Shown here piece by piece: positions 39,622 to 51,821 of a DNA stretch of 64,000 bases; the stretch's first letter is position 1, and every line of letters begins with the position of its first letter. The DNA is taken from assembly GCA_007449985.2 (NCBI GenBank), contig VIIQ02000158.1, forward strand, positions 124,001 through 188,000, in the 5' to 3' direction. The stretch comes from Desmodesmus armatus. Its lineage: Eukaryota > Chlorophyta > Chlorophyceae > Sphaeropleales > Scenedesmaceae. The notes beneath the pieces were generated by a model. It searched no databases and was not told where the DNA came from. It worked only from the letters and a program-made list of their open reading frames with translations. A program made the position numbers and the translations under genes.

Positions 39622-40887
39622 TCAATGGCGCATCAGGGTCTCCTCTATAGCCAGGATGAGGCTGCTGCTGCTGCTCACAGGCTCAAGCTTCTCCTGGAAC
39701 TGCTGCCAGCCCTTCTCCTGCAGCCACTCCGCCACTCGCTCTGCTGCTGCCGGCGCTGGCTGTGCTGGACCTGCTGCTGCTGCAGTGGCTGGGGGCAGGA
39801 CTGCGGGGGGAGGAAGGGCAGGCTGGCACTGATTTCTGTGAGATCCTCCTCACACTCCTCCTCTTCAGCCCTGGCTGCTGCTGCTGCTGCTGCTGCCCAG
39901 GAGGGCTGCATGTCTGCTACCATTGAGGGAGCCACAGGGGGCCGTCCTGCAGCCGCATGCATGAGGTGCTGCTGCCGGTGCTGGCTGTGCTGAGGGGGTG
40001 TCTGCTGCGGCTGGGGTGTCCTGCTGGCTGCCTTGATGAGGCGCTGGCGCTGCAGGGCTAGCAGGGAGCGCATCTGCGCCTGCTGCTGCTGCATTGTGTC
40101 TGACATGTCTGTCACCAGGCTGCTGAGCTGCTGGTTCTCCATGGCCAGCGCTGTGTTCTGCTCAGACAGGCGGTGCTTCTCCACGGTCAGTGCCATCACC
40201 TGAAGGGGGTGCAGGCAGGCCGGTGCACATGGAAGTTTGATGTGACATTTTTGAGGGGTGCAGCGCTTTTAAATTGCAGTGCCGTGCAAGCCTGGGAGTC
40301 TGACCACTGCCGATGGGCACAACTGAGGTGTTGCTGGTGACTGGGGTTGTTGTGACAAAAGGTCATGTGCTGCCTGCCACAACCCGGACATTGCTTTTGC
40401 AAGTGAAGTTGCAGCCTGTCAAGCTTGCGTGTAGCAGATACACTGACCTTCTCAAGCAACAGGTGGATGAGGACGTTTGAATCCTGGTGCTCCAGGGTGT
40501 CCAGTCTGGAGGCACTGGAGTGGTGTGGCCGGCTGCTGCAGGGCAAGTGCTTGATGACCGTGCCTGTTGGCAGGCTGCTGCACCTCCGCTGCAGCGTTCC
40601 TAGCCCTGGGCCACCCCCATCTCCGAAGCCAAACTCCCCGTTGTGCAGTGCAGCTGAGCTGCCACTGCAGGACTGAGAGGACGCAAATGACGACGACTCC
40701 TGTTCACCAAACAGTGTGCACAGATATGAGCGTGACGGACATGCCAAGAAGGTGTGCAACCGCAAGTGGCAGTGGCCAGTTCCGAAAGTGTCAGGCGTTG
40801 TTCCATGCCATGCGGGAAGCAATTGCGGCTTACCTGTCGCCACAGAAGCTGTGGATTGTTGAGATTCTCAATGCCTCGGTAGGCCAT
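39622..40887 (-). CDS. Gln-rich coiled-coil protein, tandem paralogue A
   Basis: Exons 40887-40834, 40699-40448 and 40199-39622. I do not recognise the family. The first exon gives MAYRGIENLNNPQLLWRQ. The second is Ser-rich and ends DSNVLIHLLLEK. The third opens with a heptad-like coil (VMALTVEKHRLSEQNTALAM, then ENQQLSSLVTDM) followed by Gln/Ala-rich linker and an acidic block (EEEECEEDLTE). It ends ERVAEWLQEKGWQQFQEKL, then SSSSSLILAIEE. The same layout and intron positions occur in paralogues B and C, which supports coding. The frame holding the coil stops at 39675, while the conserved C-terminal motif is in the next frame ending at 39622. One base appears to be missing near 39760, or the copy is damaged. 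The coil suggests dimerisation; no basic DNA-binding region is evident. Confidence 0.6.
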
Positions 40888-43800
40888 TCTTGCTGAGTGC
40901 ACAGTCACTTGCGACTAAGAGGCCTCTGGATATCTTGCTGTTTTGATACCAAAGAGAGCTTACTTAGACATCGCATGATAACAAACAAGGCGTAGCTCAC
41001 AGCTACAGGACAACACACTACAAATCGTCGTTCCCGTGTATCACCGACGATACGTTGTCGTAGACGATCATCATCCAGATTCGCTAACGTCGCAAATCAG
41101 TGCCGACTGAGGGTTAGCATCATCAAAACACCTTCTGATGCAGACGGTAGAGGGCCAGGCCCTCAGATACTCGTCCGCTCGTACAATCAGCCAATCAGCC
41201 AACACCCACAAGGTGTATCCTAAGTAAGACTGTACTACCAACACCAGGTACTTGTCGGTGTCCAGCCTATCTTAGCCTATTTTCGTCCCCGCAGAAGTGA
41301 CGACGATCAGATGGGAACACAACACTGGTCAGCACTCCTACGCCCTACATTGGTTTTTGGAGGCTACTTGAAGCCAACGTAATGAACTGATGTCTCGTGA
41401 TTGAACGCTTGGCACCTACTACACCGAATTGGGTGGATCCCAATGTACTGCACCACCTGCACGGCGCGGTACCACACTGTGACAGTATCATCAGCACGAG
41501 CGCCCTCCAACGCTGGATGGCTGGACCAGCAAGCCAGGAACCAGCAAACTGGCAGATGCTGCCCCAGTGGGAGTTTATGCCGGCAGAAAGACGAAGGCGT
41601 CTGCAACCCACTCGAAGGCTGCCAATTGCCATGTGTGATGGTGTCACTGCTGCTGTGACACCCTGATGCTGCGCTGGCAGGGTGCCTAGAGCTACACAGT
41701 CTTGAAACCCTGATCAATACAGATATGCTTCACCTATATGCCGTCCAAGATCGGGTCTCCCTTCCTTACACCACACACCGACTGCTGCACCAGCAGGGCC
41801 GTGGCTGAACCCAGCAGGCTCTTCATTCACTGACCATGGAGCTAGCAGCACGTCAACGTGTGTGTTGTAGTAAGATCGCAGAGGCTGAAGCTGCCGTCAA
41901 CGTGTGTGGTGTCAAAGTTTCATTCTGCTGGTAGTGATATCAGTCACTACGGCAGGCTCAGCGGGGGGTTTCAAACACCAACGAACCCGACCTGAGACAC
42001 TGGAGGGCAACCGGTGACACAACTTTGGTGAAGACAAGGGGGGCGGACCCTCACGGCAGCGCCGGCGGCTGGCCGCAGCCACACACAGCAGCCGAGGCTG
42101 CCGGGAGCCCAAGGTCTAGCCTCACACGGATGGGTGACACTTGACTTGATCAGCTTGTCCCCTTAGCTCGCTGACTGGTGCTGAGGCAGGGACTCTGTTC
42201 CCCTACTGAGATTGCACTGGTCGAATGTTGCTGGGTCTTAGATCCTGGATGCTGCATACTGCCAGGCCATGTTACACACTGACTGCACAGGAAAAATATC
42301 GCTGACACATACTCTCAACAGCAGCTTCCCTTGGACAACCACACAATGCTTCATCTAACATGCTCACAAGTTGTGTTGTGCACTGTGCGGTCAGCAACAA
42401 CAGCTTTTCACCATGGACCTCCACAGTAACTGGGGCTGCCTGCGCGTCTGCAGACCCTGACGGTCAACTGGTCGCCCCACAGCTCATGATCATGCACAGC
42501 TTGAGTCAGCAAGCTCATGTACCACCCCGATTTTGCATGCCAACACTGAGGCATCTACCATCATACACATGATCAATGAAACACGCTTGCCAACAATTAA
42601 TCAAGCTCGCTGGCGATGTTTGCCAGGCGTGCTAGGTCACAGTCAGACAAGTGCTCCTTCATGGTGTCACCCACACCCACCATCTGGTCATCCCTGATGT
42701 CCACAAAAACCACGTCACCACAAAGCCATCATCAAGGTACAGCCATACCATCTGCGTACCATCTGTGCATACTGCGTACACAGCGCCATTACTGTCAGCC
42801 AGCAGTACTTTCATATCAGGTGTCGAGCTTTCTTTATGACCCTTGCAGGCGCAGCCACCCCACCACCAGCCACACTGTGGGCGTGCATTACTAATGCACA
42901 CGATGTTGTGGGTGCTGTCACACAAACATCAGTCATTTGCAGTGCGTGAGCCACCCTGCCCCCCGCAACCAGCCGTTGCCACACCCTTGGCACAGCATTG
43001 AGAACCAAAACTGTGCAGGCGTACGTATAGTGCCATAAAACTGTGCAGGCGTAACTTTAGTGGTGCCAACAAACAGCACAACGGCCGCAGCCATCAACAC
43101 GCACCTCTTGCCAAGTTCACACTGGCCAAAGTGATGCAAGCCTGTGCTTGTACGGGGTACATTGCGTCCACACAGCTGTGTGCTTCCTTGCACGCAGTTC
43201 AACGACCAACTGCTGCTGCAAAAAAACAGCGGCGTGTGTGCAACTGCGCACACAGCAGCCCTCACAAGAAAGCCAAAGGCCCTGGTGCGGCACCAGCAGC
43301 TTCATTGCAGCCATCAGGCTGTTGCATTCTGGGCAAGAGGTACAAACCTACTTGAAAAATGGCATCACCAGTACAAGCTGCTGCAGCACACATCACTAGA
43401 TGTGTGCCGTCATCCTAGGTGCACATGACACCCCATGGCAGTACTGGAGTTCTTACTGAGAACTCACTGTGGCAAAGGCCTCCCCAACGCCTAGGGCAGC
43501 TGCAGCCCCTATCAAGCGCTGCACGTACAGTTGCAATGCCCAGCAGGGATCAATGAAGACGGCAGGGCCTGCATCCTCGAGCAGCCTCCTTCAAACACAC
43601 TGCTCTGCTGACAGCACCTTGCCAGGAGGCAGCTTGCTGCTGCACCTAGCTTCAAAGTCGCCTAGCAGCGCACATGCATGAAATGGCTCCCATGCACTGC
43701 AAACCCAGCAACACAGCACATGCACAGCACAGGACAGCCTGCCAAGCTTGAAGGCAGCACAGCACAGTAAGGCACGGCTGCCAAGCTGCACCTTTATGAG

Positions 43801-46679
43801 GGGCTTTAGCCATGACAGAAATGACTGCCAGGCAGCTAAACAAAGGATCAGCAGCAGTGCTGTGCTAGCAGCAGAAGCATCAGAAGATAGGTCAACTATG
43901 AAGCAGACTAGTCCACGGTAAAGGTGGAATTACCACTGTGGGCAGGCACAGCCTCACACGGATCATGCTTGCCTGCTTGCTTCAGGCTGAGGCTTGCAGC
44001 TGAAGCCTGCACAGTTGCACCCGGCTCAACCTGCTCCCAGTTGTCTGCACCACCAGCACTCGAGACATGCTTGTTCCGACTGGCTAGTGGCGCTGGGCAA
44101 TGCTGCCAGCGTGCTGACAGGAAGACGGGGGTGAATCCTGCTACGCTCTGGAAGAACACAACGGGACAACATGCCCAACTGCTTGCGCAATGCTGCACGC
44201 CTGTGACAAAGAACAACAGATCCCGTGCTTGCGGCAGGCACAGTGTGGCATGGTACTGACGACCCACCACCACCATCAACAGAGCATGCTGCTAGACCAG
44301 CGCACGGACACCTGCACAGCTGCTGCTTGCTCACGTCCGAACACCAGAACATGTGCAGTGTGTGCGCCAAACAAAGTGCTGTACAATAAGGAACCTGGCT
44401 TGAACAGTTTTGAGCCTTTAGGCAGCAGAATCAAAAGCGGCTACTTTGTATGACTGTGCCTCATGCTTCCCTGCCCGTGTCAACAGCACATCGCCTGTGT
44501 CATCAGCACGACACACCCCATCTCAACAGCAGTCCCGCATGGCAAAGCGTGGTCTTGAGGCAGCACAGCATAGCAGCAAGGCATGCTGGGCGATGCCATG
44601 CTGCCAGGGGCACATTTTGATTGAAGACAGCACCCACCCAAGAGTTTTGTGGGTGAAGAACTGTCAGCGTTTCCCGCCAAGAGACCTTGCAGGCAGCCTG
44701 CTAGACACACAGTGCGTGATGGCGCACTTAAAGATAAAGATAAAGATACAGAGCACTTAGTGAGCCGGTGCACAGCTCAATGCCCCAAACCAACAGGGTC
44801 ACCAGATCTGCATGACATGTTTTGTGTCATGCCTGGGTCCAGGCGTTCAGGGTGCAGAGAGGGACAACAGTCTACCTCTTTCAATGCACACAGTCGCCAT
44901 GCGACGGCAACAACATGCCACAATAACAGTAGTGGCGACAGTGAGGTTACGACAATAACAGCAACCCACACCGCCTAAGGACTTGGGTTCAAGTTTGACA
45001 CTTGACCCTCAACCTTTGATGTACTCCAGGGGGGATTACCCACCCGATTTGCTACAGCACTGTTGTACAGGGCATGACGCTCAGAGCAGTAGCACAGAAG
45101 CCTCTCATCAACCGAGTGACCAGCATGAACAGCAACATGCCCTATCACCAGGCACAACAACAGCAAGGTTGCTTGGGCAACATCAACCAGTACCGATCCC
45201 GCTACATGGCACATTGGTGTCAGACCTGCTTGGGTCAGCACGCCCTGCTGCTACACACCATGACACTGCACAGGCAACAAGTGATGTGTGATCCCAAGAC
45301 TCTGTTTCACCCACCCACCCACCCACCCACCGCGCATTCCGCCCACGCAAAAAAAAAGAAACAGAAGAAACAGAAGAAATACAGAACCACAGTCAGCCGC
45401 ACAGCTGCCCAGGAACCCCGCTCGCGTTCATGGCACCATTGCACCAAGCCGCCATGTACATGGACTTCACTCATGACATCACGGACCGGACTCAGCACCA
45501 GGAATGCACATGTGCTGACGTGCCACCCGCCGCTGTGTTGCAGGCTGTTGTCTCACACACCTCCGTCGACACCATCATACTCAAAACCGACATGCCCCAA
45601 CGCATCGCCTGCTGCCGCATGCAGCAGCACATAAATCAATGGTACCGTCCCAACCACCCTCCCTGCCGAACAAGAACACAATGATAAGCCATAGAGAGAG
45701 TAAGAAGACCCACACACAGCCCTACAGCTGTAGCAGTACCTCGCTCGTGTACTCATACATGGTCCCCACACAGCACCAGGGTATGCACATGTGCTGAGTC
45801 ATCACTGCCTGTGTCGCAAGCCGCTGTGTCGCAGGCTGTCGCATCCAGGCAAGGACTGATTTGACAGCTGTCGTGCATTTGAAAGACCAACAGCTGTGGG
45901 TGCGCTCTGCCCGACAAAGGGCAACAGAGCCGCCACACCCCTGAGCACCTCTCAACAACATTGACATCTGTACAGGAGATGCCATCCACCAGGCGACCAA
46001 TCACGACCGACTACTGCTGACAGCGCAGGCACGTCCAACACACATACACACGAACACAGCGCCACTTTCAACAAACATCCGCACGAGGCACGAGCGCAAC
46101 CATAGGTTGCCACTGCCTGCTGCTGCAGCCGTTGCCCACAAAGCCACCAGCCAGTACCACAGAGAGGGCATGAGTAAGGGCGTACACCCTTGCTGACCCT
46201 TCCAAAACCAGGCATACCCCGTCGACACAACACACCCTGACTGCACCCCTCTCAGCAACAGCCCCCCAAGTACATCATGCACTCAGCACTCCACCCTGCT
46301 TTGAGTAAGGCGCTCGCACACGACTCAGACGGTCCGCGCGACCAACAAACTAGACAAGCCACAGAGCGTTGAACCATGACATCGTACAGACCACCTTCAA
46401 GTAGATACCTGCTGTGTCCCTGCACAACGTGAGGCCGCTGAGTACAAGGCCACCCCTTGTCAGGGTGGTGTGCAGCACACAATCAACTCTCCCTTGTCAA
46501 GGAAGATTAGGTGCCGTCAATCTCTGGCAGGTCCTGCCTGCCTCAGGATGGGCAGGTCCCACTTTAGGCCCCGCGCCCAATAAGCCCAGGCCCAGCTGAC
46601 GCTGTTTCTGCTGCTGCTTATCCTGCTGCTTGGCCACCAAGCTCTTTGCCTCACACAGCCGCCCTCCCTTTCCCAGTGC
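40888..46679. other. 5.8-kb gap without a recognised gene
   Basis: This lies between paralogues A and B. Open frames up to about 190 codons occur on both strands without recognisable domains. The stretch 41000-41350 is comparatively AT-rich with CGA/TCG-rich motifs and may be the promoter of paralogue A. A small (CCCA)n tract followed by an AGAAA-rich stretch lies at about 45309-45380. No transposon ends, tRNA or tandem array was identified. Confidence 0.45.
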
Positions 46680-48772
46680 TCACTGCTGGTCCAATGCTAC
46701 GGTGAGGCTGCTGCTGCTGCCGCTGTGCATGTGCTCCAAGGGCACTGCTGCCTGCCACTCCTGCCACGTCTCCTGCCGCCGACCCAGCCATGCATCAAGC
46801 CGAGCCTGCCGCGCGAACACCTGCTGCTGCTGCTGTTGCTGCTGCTGCTGTATGTGCAGCTGCTGCTGCAGGGCGGCAGCCGCCCGGGGTGAGTCTAGAG
46901 GGACCTGCTGATTACCCATTGCTGGTGGCAGGGAAAGGCTGGGAACTGGGCTCAAGTAGCCGCCGGAGTGCTGCTGCTGCTGCTGCTGCTGTTGCTGTTG
47001 CAGCTCCTGCAGCTGCAGCTCTTGCTCCTGCAACACACCCAGGAAACACTCGCAGTGTAAATGACAGAAAAACTGGCAATGATGTGCCTCGGCCCCCATG
47101 GGGCTCCCACATGAGGCTCCCACATGAGGCATGTCCTCCTGAACATTGTTCGCAGGCTCAGCATGGACAGGAGAGAACACTGCGCCCATTTTTGTGATAG
47201 AGGTAAGCCAGCTCGCATGACCAACTCAGGGCGTTGCTGTCTGCTGCTGGGCATGCTGCATGTCACGCACTGAGAGCGGGTGACACCAGTGCAGTCCTAG
47301 CAACACTCAAGAAAGTGGCCAGCGTTTGCGGTGAAAGCAAGCTGCCCAAGTTAGATGTCACAGCAAATCCTGCAGGATGCTACAGCACCACTCCAAGGAT
47401 GGTAATTTTCTCCACCAGGTTGAAAAGCCTTGAAACTGGAAAATGTTCTCACCTGCAGAGTGCATGTCAGTCGTCCCACCAGCTCTGCCAGTTGGTCATT
47501 GTCCCTCTGCAGCACACACACCCGTGCTGACATCTTCTGGCGCTCAGCAAGCAGGGACTCAACCTGACAAGGTCACGCAAGGAAGGGCGGGAGGAGGGAG
47601 GGAGCAGAAAGGAAACAACAAGCAGCATGCAACAACGAGTCTGCAATCAGACAGGGGCCGTCAGGCATCACAGCCACCACCAGGCCTGGTTGTCAATGTG
47701 TGCATTGCACAAGCCTGGTGAGGTACGTGTGTACCGTTGACTGCTCAGCAACAAGGCAGTACAGGCGGTTGATGCCTGTCAGCCTGCCTGCCTGCATCCC
47801 ATGCCCCTCCTTCACAGCATCACCCTGCCAGCTGCAGCCGGAGCTGCAGCCAAGATGCAAGCTCTTCACAGCTGCTTTTTAAATTCTTTCCCCCCTAAAT
47901 GCCAGCTCATTCCAACCATGACATGATCATTGTGCTATGGCTGTGTCCTTGCTGGAGAACCTTTCACCATGCCCTGCCATGCGTACACTTGCTGGCCGCA
48001 GACTGCAGTGTTATGATGGGGGGTAAGGCATGCAGGACACTCTCCCTCACAGCACAATCACCTAAAAAGGCCTAAAAACCCTAGCCAACCTCTAAAACCC
48101 TACCTCTGTGAGCAGCAGCTCCAGCCTGTCATCAGGGGCCATGCCCCCAACAGGCTCGCTGTACCTGGGGGCCCTGGACAAGCTGCTGTGACCGTATGCT
48201 GCTGGTCGCTTCTGTGTGCTAACCTGCTGCACCACAACCTGAGGTGAGGGCACGTATGCTGCCATCCTGTTGGCTCCTGCGCTGTTGCTGCGCACTAGGG
48301 GTGGCAGGTCAGCCCTTGTGTTCAGCGCCGCTGCCGCTGCTCCGGGGCCGGGTCGGTCAGTGCTGGAGCTTCTGGATAAGGACATCCGTTGCGAAGGCAT
48401 CACGTGCTCGATATTACTGAATGACCTTACAAGCGGAACTTGAGAGGACTGCATGCTGGAGAAGCTGCTGTTGCTCCAACTGAGTTGACTTGCCAGCTGA
48501 CTGCTGGGGACTTGCTGTCCATCCTGCTGAGAGATGAGACGGGCTGCTGCTGCCTTCAACAGCTTCAGCTGATGAAGCTTCCGGTAGCCTGCTGCTTTGA
48601 AGTCATCTCGCTCCGCATCCTGCACGGCAAACAGCACGCGGCACTTTGGGCCCTTGCTGGGTCAGCCAGCACCTGCAGCATCCTCACCAAACCGCACAGG
48701 ACCAGCATGCACAGTCCCATTGGTTCCGTGTATGACAGCAACACTCACCTGGGCCATTGCGTAGGCTTCCAT
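46680..48772 (-). CDS. Gln-rich coiled-coil protein, tandem paralogue B
   Basis: Four exons in phase: 48772-48749, 48619-48104, 47563-47453 and 47027-46680, giving 332 residues. I do not recognise the family. The order is: short start exon MEAYAMAQ; a charged helix (DAERDDFKAAGYRKLHQLKL); a Ser-rich linker with short RS-like motifs, ending DDRLELLLTE; a coil (VESLLAERQKM, LQRDNDQLAELVGRL); two poly-Gln stretches; and a C-terminal motif ARQARLDAWLGRRQETWQEW, then SGSSSSLTVALDQQ. It aligns element by element with paralogues A and C. Function is unknown; the coil predicts oligomerisation and the Q-rich parts are probably disordered. The ATG at 48772 is the first in frame before a strong GTGAGT donor. 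Confidence 0.7.
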
Positions 48773-51700
48773 CCTCTTCACTGGCCTGCTGCTGGAAGGA
48801 ACGTCAACGAAGGTCCACACAGGCTGCACGTGAGTACAGCATATTTATTGTAAGTACGTGAGTGAAACGCGCCAACAAGGATGCCCTGTGAGAATCGGTG
48901 TAATCAGAAGCGACCCTGAAGTGACGCTGTACCTGGACTTCAAGTTGCAGCCAGAGATGTCGCCAACGATCCACGAATTAGTGTATGTAGCGGTAGACAG
49001 CTTGATCAGAGACAGCACTGCCTAGATTGAAACACCAGCCACTGTGGTGTAATCACTATTGCAAAACCAGTCCCACAAAGGCGTTCAACGGCTGATTTGC
49101 CCCACAAAATGTTTCTGGTGAGTACCCATTCTTTCAGGAGGGTTACTGTCCGTGTCAGATGCATTTTCTGCCTTGAGGTTTATCTGCTTGGTTGACCGAA
49201 TGGTAGGTCACGATGGCCGTGCTACCCATATCATACGTTTCTCTACTTGCAGCAGATTGTATAAGGCCCGCACTCAGTCGGTCGGATGCGCGCACGCACC
49301 AGCGGTCCCGCCTGTAGTACCGCCCACAGATCGGAGGATGTCAAGGAGCTGAAGGACAATATCATAGCCGAAACTGAGATTTGCCGGATGTAAAGTAGCC
49401 GGAATCGATCAGCTTGTGGCTGCTCACACACATGCAACATACACAAAAGATGCACAGCAGAAGGGAGACAGCTGCCACCTGTTGTGCAGTGCTTACATGC
49501 ATCTGCACATCCCATTGGAATGATTCATGCAGCTAGACGGGTCACGTGTGCGCCTGCATTGGTGGTGAATCAAGGCCTGATATGCCACAGCACTGTTCCG
49601 TACTCAAGCCATGGCTAGCCACGCTCGACACAGCCTTGTGCATGCATCAGGTCTTTGAGACAGAGATGCATGTTAACACATCACTGAAGCTGATGCCAGT
49701 GCTGTACACAGCCCCCCCCCCCCCCCCCATCCCGCGCGAGTCCCCAATTCACGACGGTCATTTACACAATTCCACAAGCAACCATCCCAACTGCACTTCC
49801 ATACAACCCGGTGCACAGCGCAACCACGTTGCGTACACGCCATGCAGCAATTGGTACCTTGCATACATCCAACAAATGCAGGCAGGCAAGGGCAGGAGCC
49901 TTGCACACCAAATGCATCACATCAACAAAAGAGCAGTGGCGCGTGCCGCTGCATGACACGCAACGCTGCAACTGGACACTCCACCAGCTTTGTGACAAGA
50001 AGTAGCGTGCCACAGCGCGCTGGCTGTACAGGTAATAGTGCCGCTGCACTGCAATGGCCTTGTTCTTGCCAACATACGAGTTATGGCCTGGCGTGAAATT
50101 GCATTTCAGCAGTTGCTGGCAAGGCCAGCATACCAACACATGTAGACCAGCCTGTATGGCGGATGCGGTCCTGAAGGCATGCAGCACTGCAGCGTACAAG
50201 GTTGCCACCCAGAAGGCTTGGCAACCCAACCAGACAATGCAGCAAATTGAGCAGCCTTCGTGAGAAGATTCCCAACTGCACAGCTATCCAACAACACTGG
50301 CCCTGCAGCAACTAGCAGTCAGGCATAGACAAGCAGGCGTGGTGCTGCGCCCACCATACAAACAGCGGTCTGCAATCAAGGCTAGTGCAAGCAACATCCA
50401 GCCAACAATACACTTCAGGCATGGTAGGAGGCTGCTGCGCAACAAAAGCACTGGCACCAAGCGGTGCAAGCAATGCAGCATGTACAAGAGTTTGATGCCA
50501 CCTCTCACAAACTAGCTGATGCGACCCGCAAGAGCAGCCGATACAACTTCGCCCTCAAACTGCTGGCTGCTTGGCAAGATTGACTGACGTCACAAAACTG
50601 ACCCTCATATTCAGGGCCCACACAAGAGAGCTGCAAAACCAGCCACACCAAACAAACAACGGCCCAAACAACAGGGAAAACAGGCATGCATGCTCCTATT
50701 TGTGACATGCGTGGCCTGCATAGAGCCTACACTTGACACAGCCATAATACAGAGTTCTCTGCCTGGTCGGAACAGCACACACGAGCTATAGTATCCTAAC
50801 CAACAGCATCTCCACCACAAACTTTAGTCTCCACCAAACACCTAAGAGGATTTTGCTCTATGGCTACCACCCTGCACCACACCCTCTGATGCTCTATGGC
50901 TACCACCCTGACCCCCCCCCCCCTGATAACTTGAATGCCAGCAGCAAAACCTTGTTGCAGGTCCCCACAGTCCAGCATGAATGAAGCTCCAAGGGCCTGC
51001 ACCCCCCATCCACCACCGTCACATCACCCTACACCTCAGCTAACTAGACTACCAGCCTGCCATGCCTAAATCAAGATGCACTAGGCAAACACATTGCACT
51101 CCTGTATCCCCTTGAGTTGAACACTGGCTGAAAAAGTACACACACAGCTGAGAAAGTACATCAGCAGCATACACAAGCAGGACGCCCGCACACTGAACTG
51201 TGTGCGTGCACTGCGACACCCTTGGCAACGACTGTGCTGCGCTGCGTGCTGGCAATGCCAGGGTTGCGCTTTTGAGTACATGGGGACGGTGTACTACAGC
51301 CCACAGGCTGCAACTTGAGACAGTCACTGCCCTGTCCACATGACAGCCCACAAAGCAGGCAGCAACAGCTCGACTTATCAACGCCGCCGCAAGGTCGACT
51401 GCAAAGCCGCTCAACGCCAACGGAGAAGCCTACAACTGCCCCCACACACCCTTGCAAGCCAGGCCTGCTCAATTTTCTGAGATGGCCTCACCTGCCAGCA
51501 ATGAGAGATGGCATGAGGTTCCCTACTTGCACACAGCCAGTTGCAGTAGCCTTGCAAATGGCAAGGATAGAAAGGCAAGAGAAGAAACAATGTAACAGCT
51601 ACATGAAGATCTACAAATAACACGTGTCGCTGGCTGCTGCATCTGTTTCGGCACAATCTGTGCACCCCCCAGCCAGCCAGTGTTGACACGAATCGCTGGT

Positions 51701-51821
51701 AGCCAAAGCCCTTTGGCCAGTAGATTGCCTGCTCCCCATAAAAAAACCCTTAACCAGGCACCCACCAAGCTCCCAGCTTCTGTGCTGTGTGCTGTTATAC
51801 AAGGGAGAGCCTCGGCCCCCC
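48773..51821. other. 3.0-kb gap without a recognised gene
   Basis: This lies between paralogues B and C and would include the promoter of B and 3' UTR of C. Open frames are short and featureless. A 17-nt C run lies at 49712-49728, and a near-duplicate GCTCTATGGCTACCACCCTG occurs at about 50856 and 50891. Confidence 0.45.

Noticed and set aside
45309..45380. CCCA repeats followed by an AGAAA-rich tract as a possible retrotransposon tail
   Set aside because: No target-site duplication or upstream element body could be seen; treated as simple sequence.
48061..48103. Short CCTAAAAACC / CTAAAACCCT motifs resembling telomere repeats
   Set aside because: Only a few degenerate units, within an intron of paralogue B. 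Not a telomeric or interstitial telomere array.
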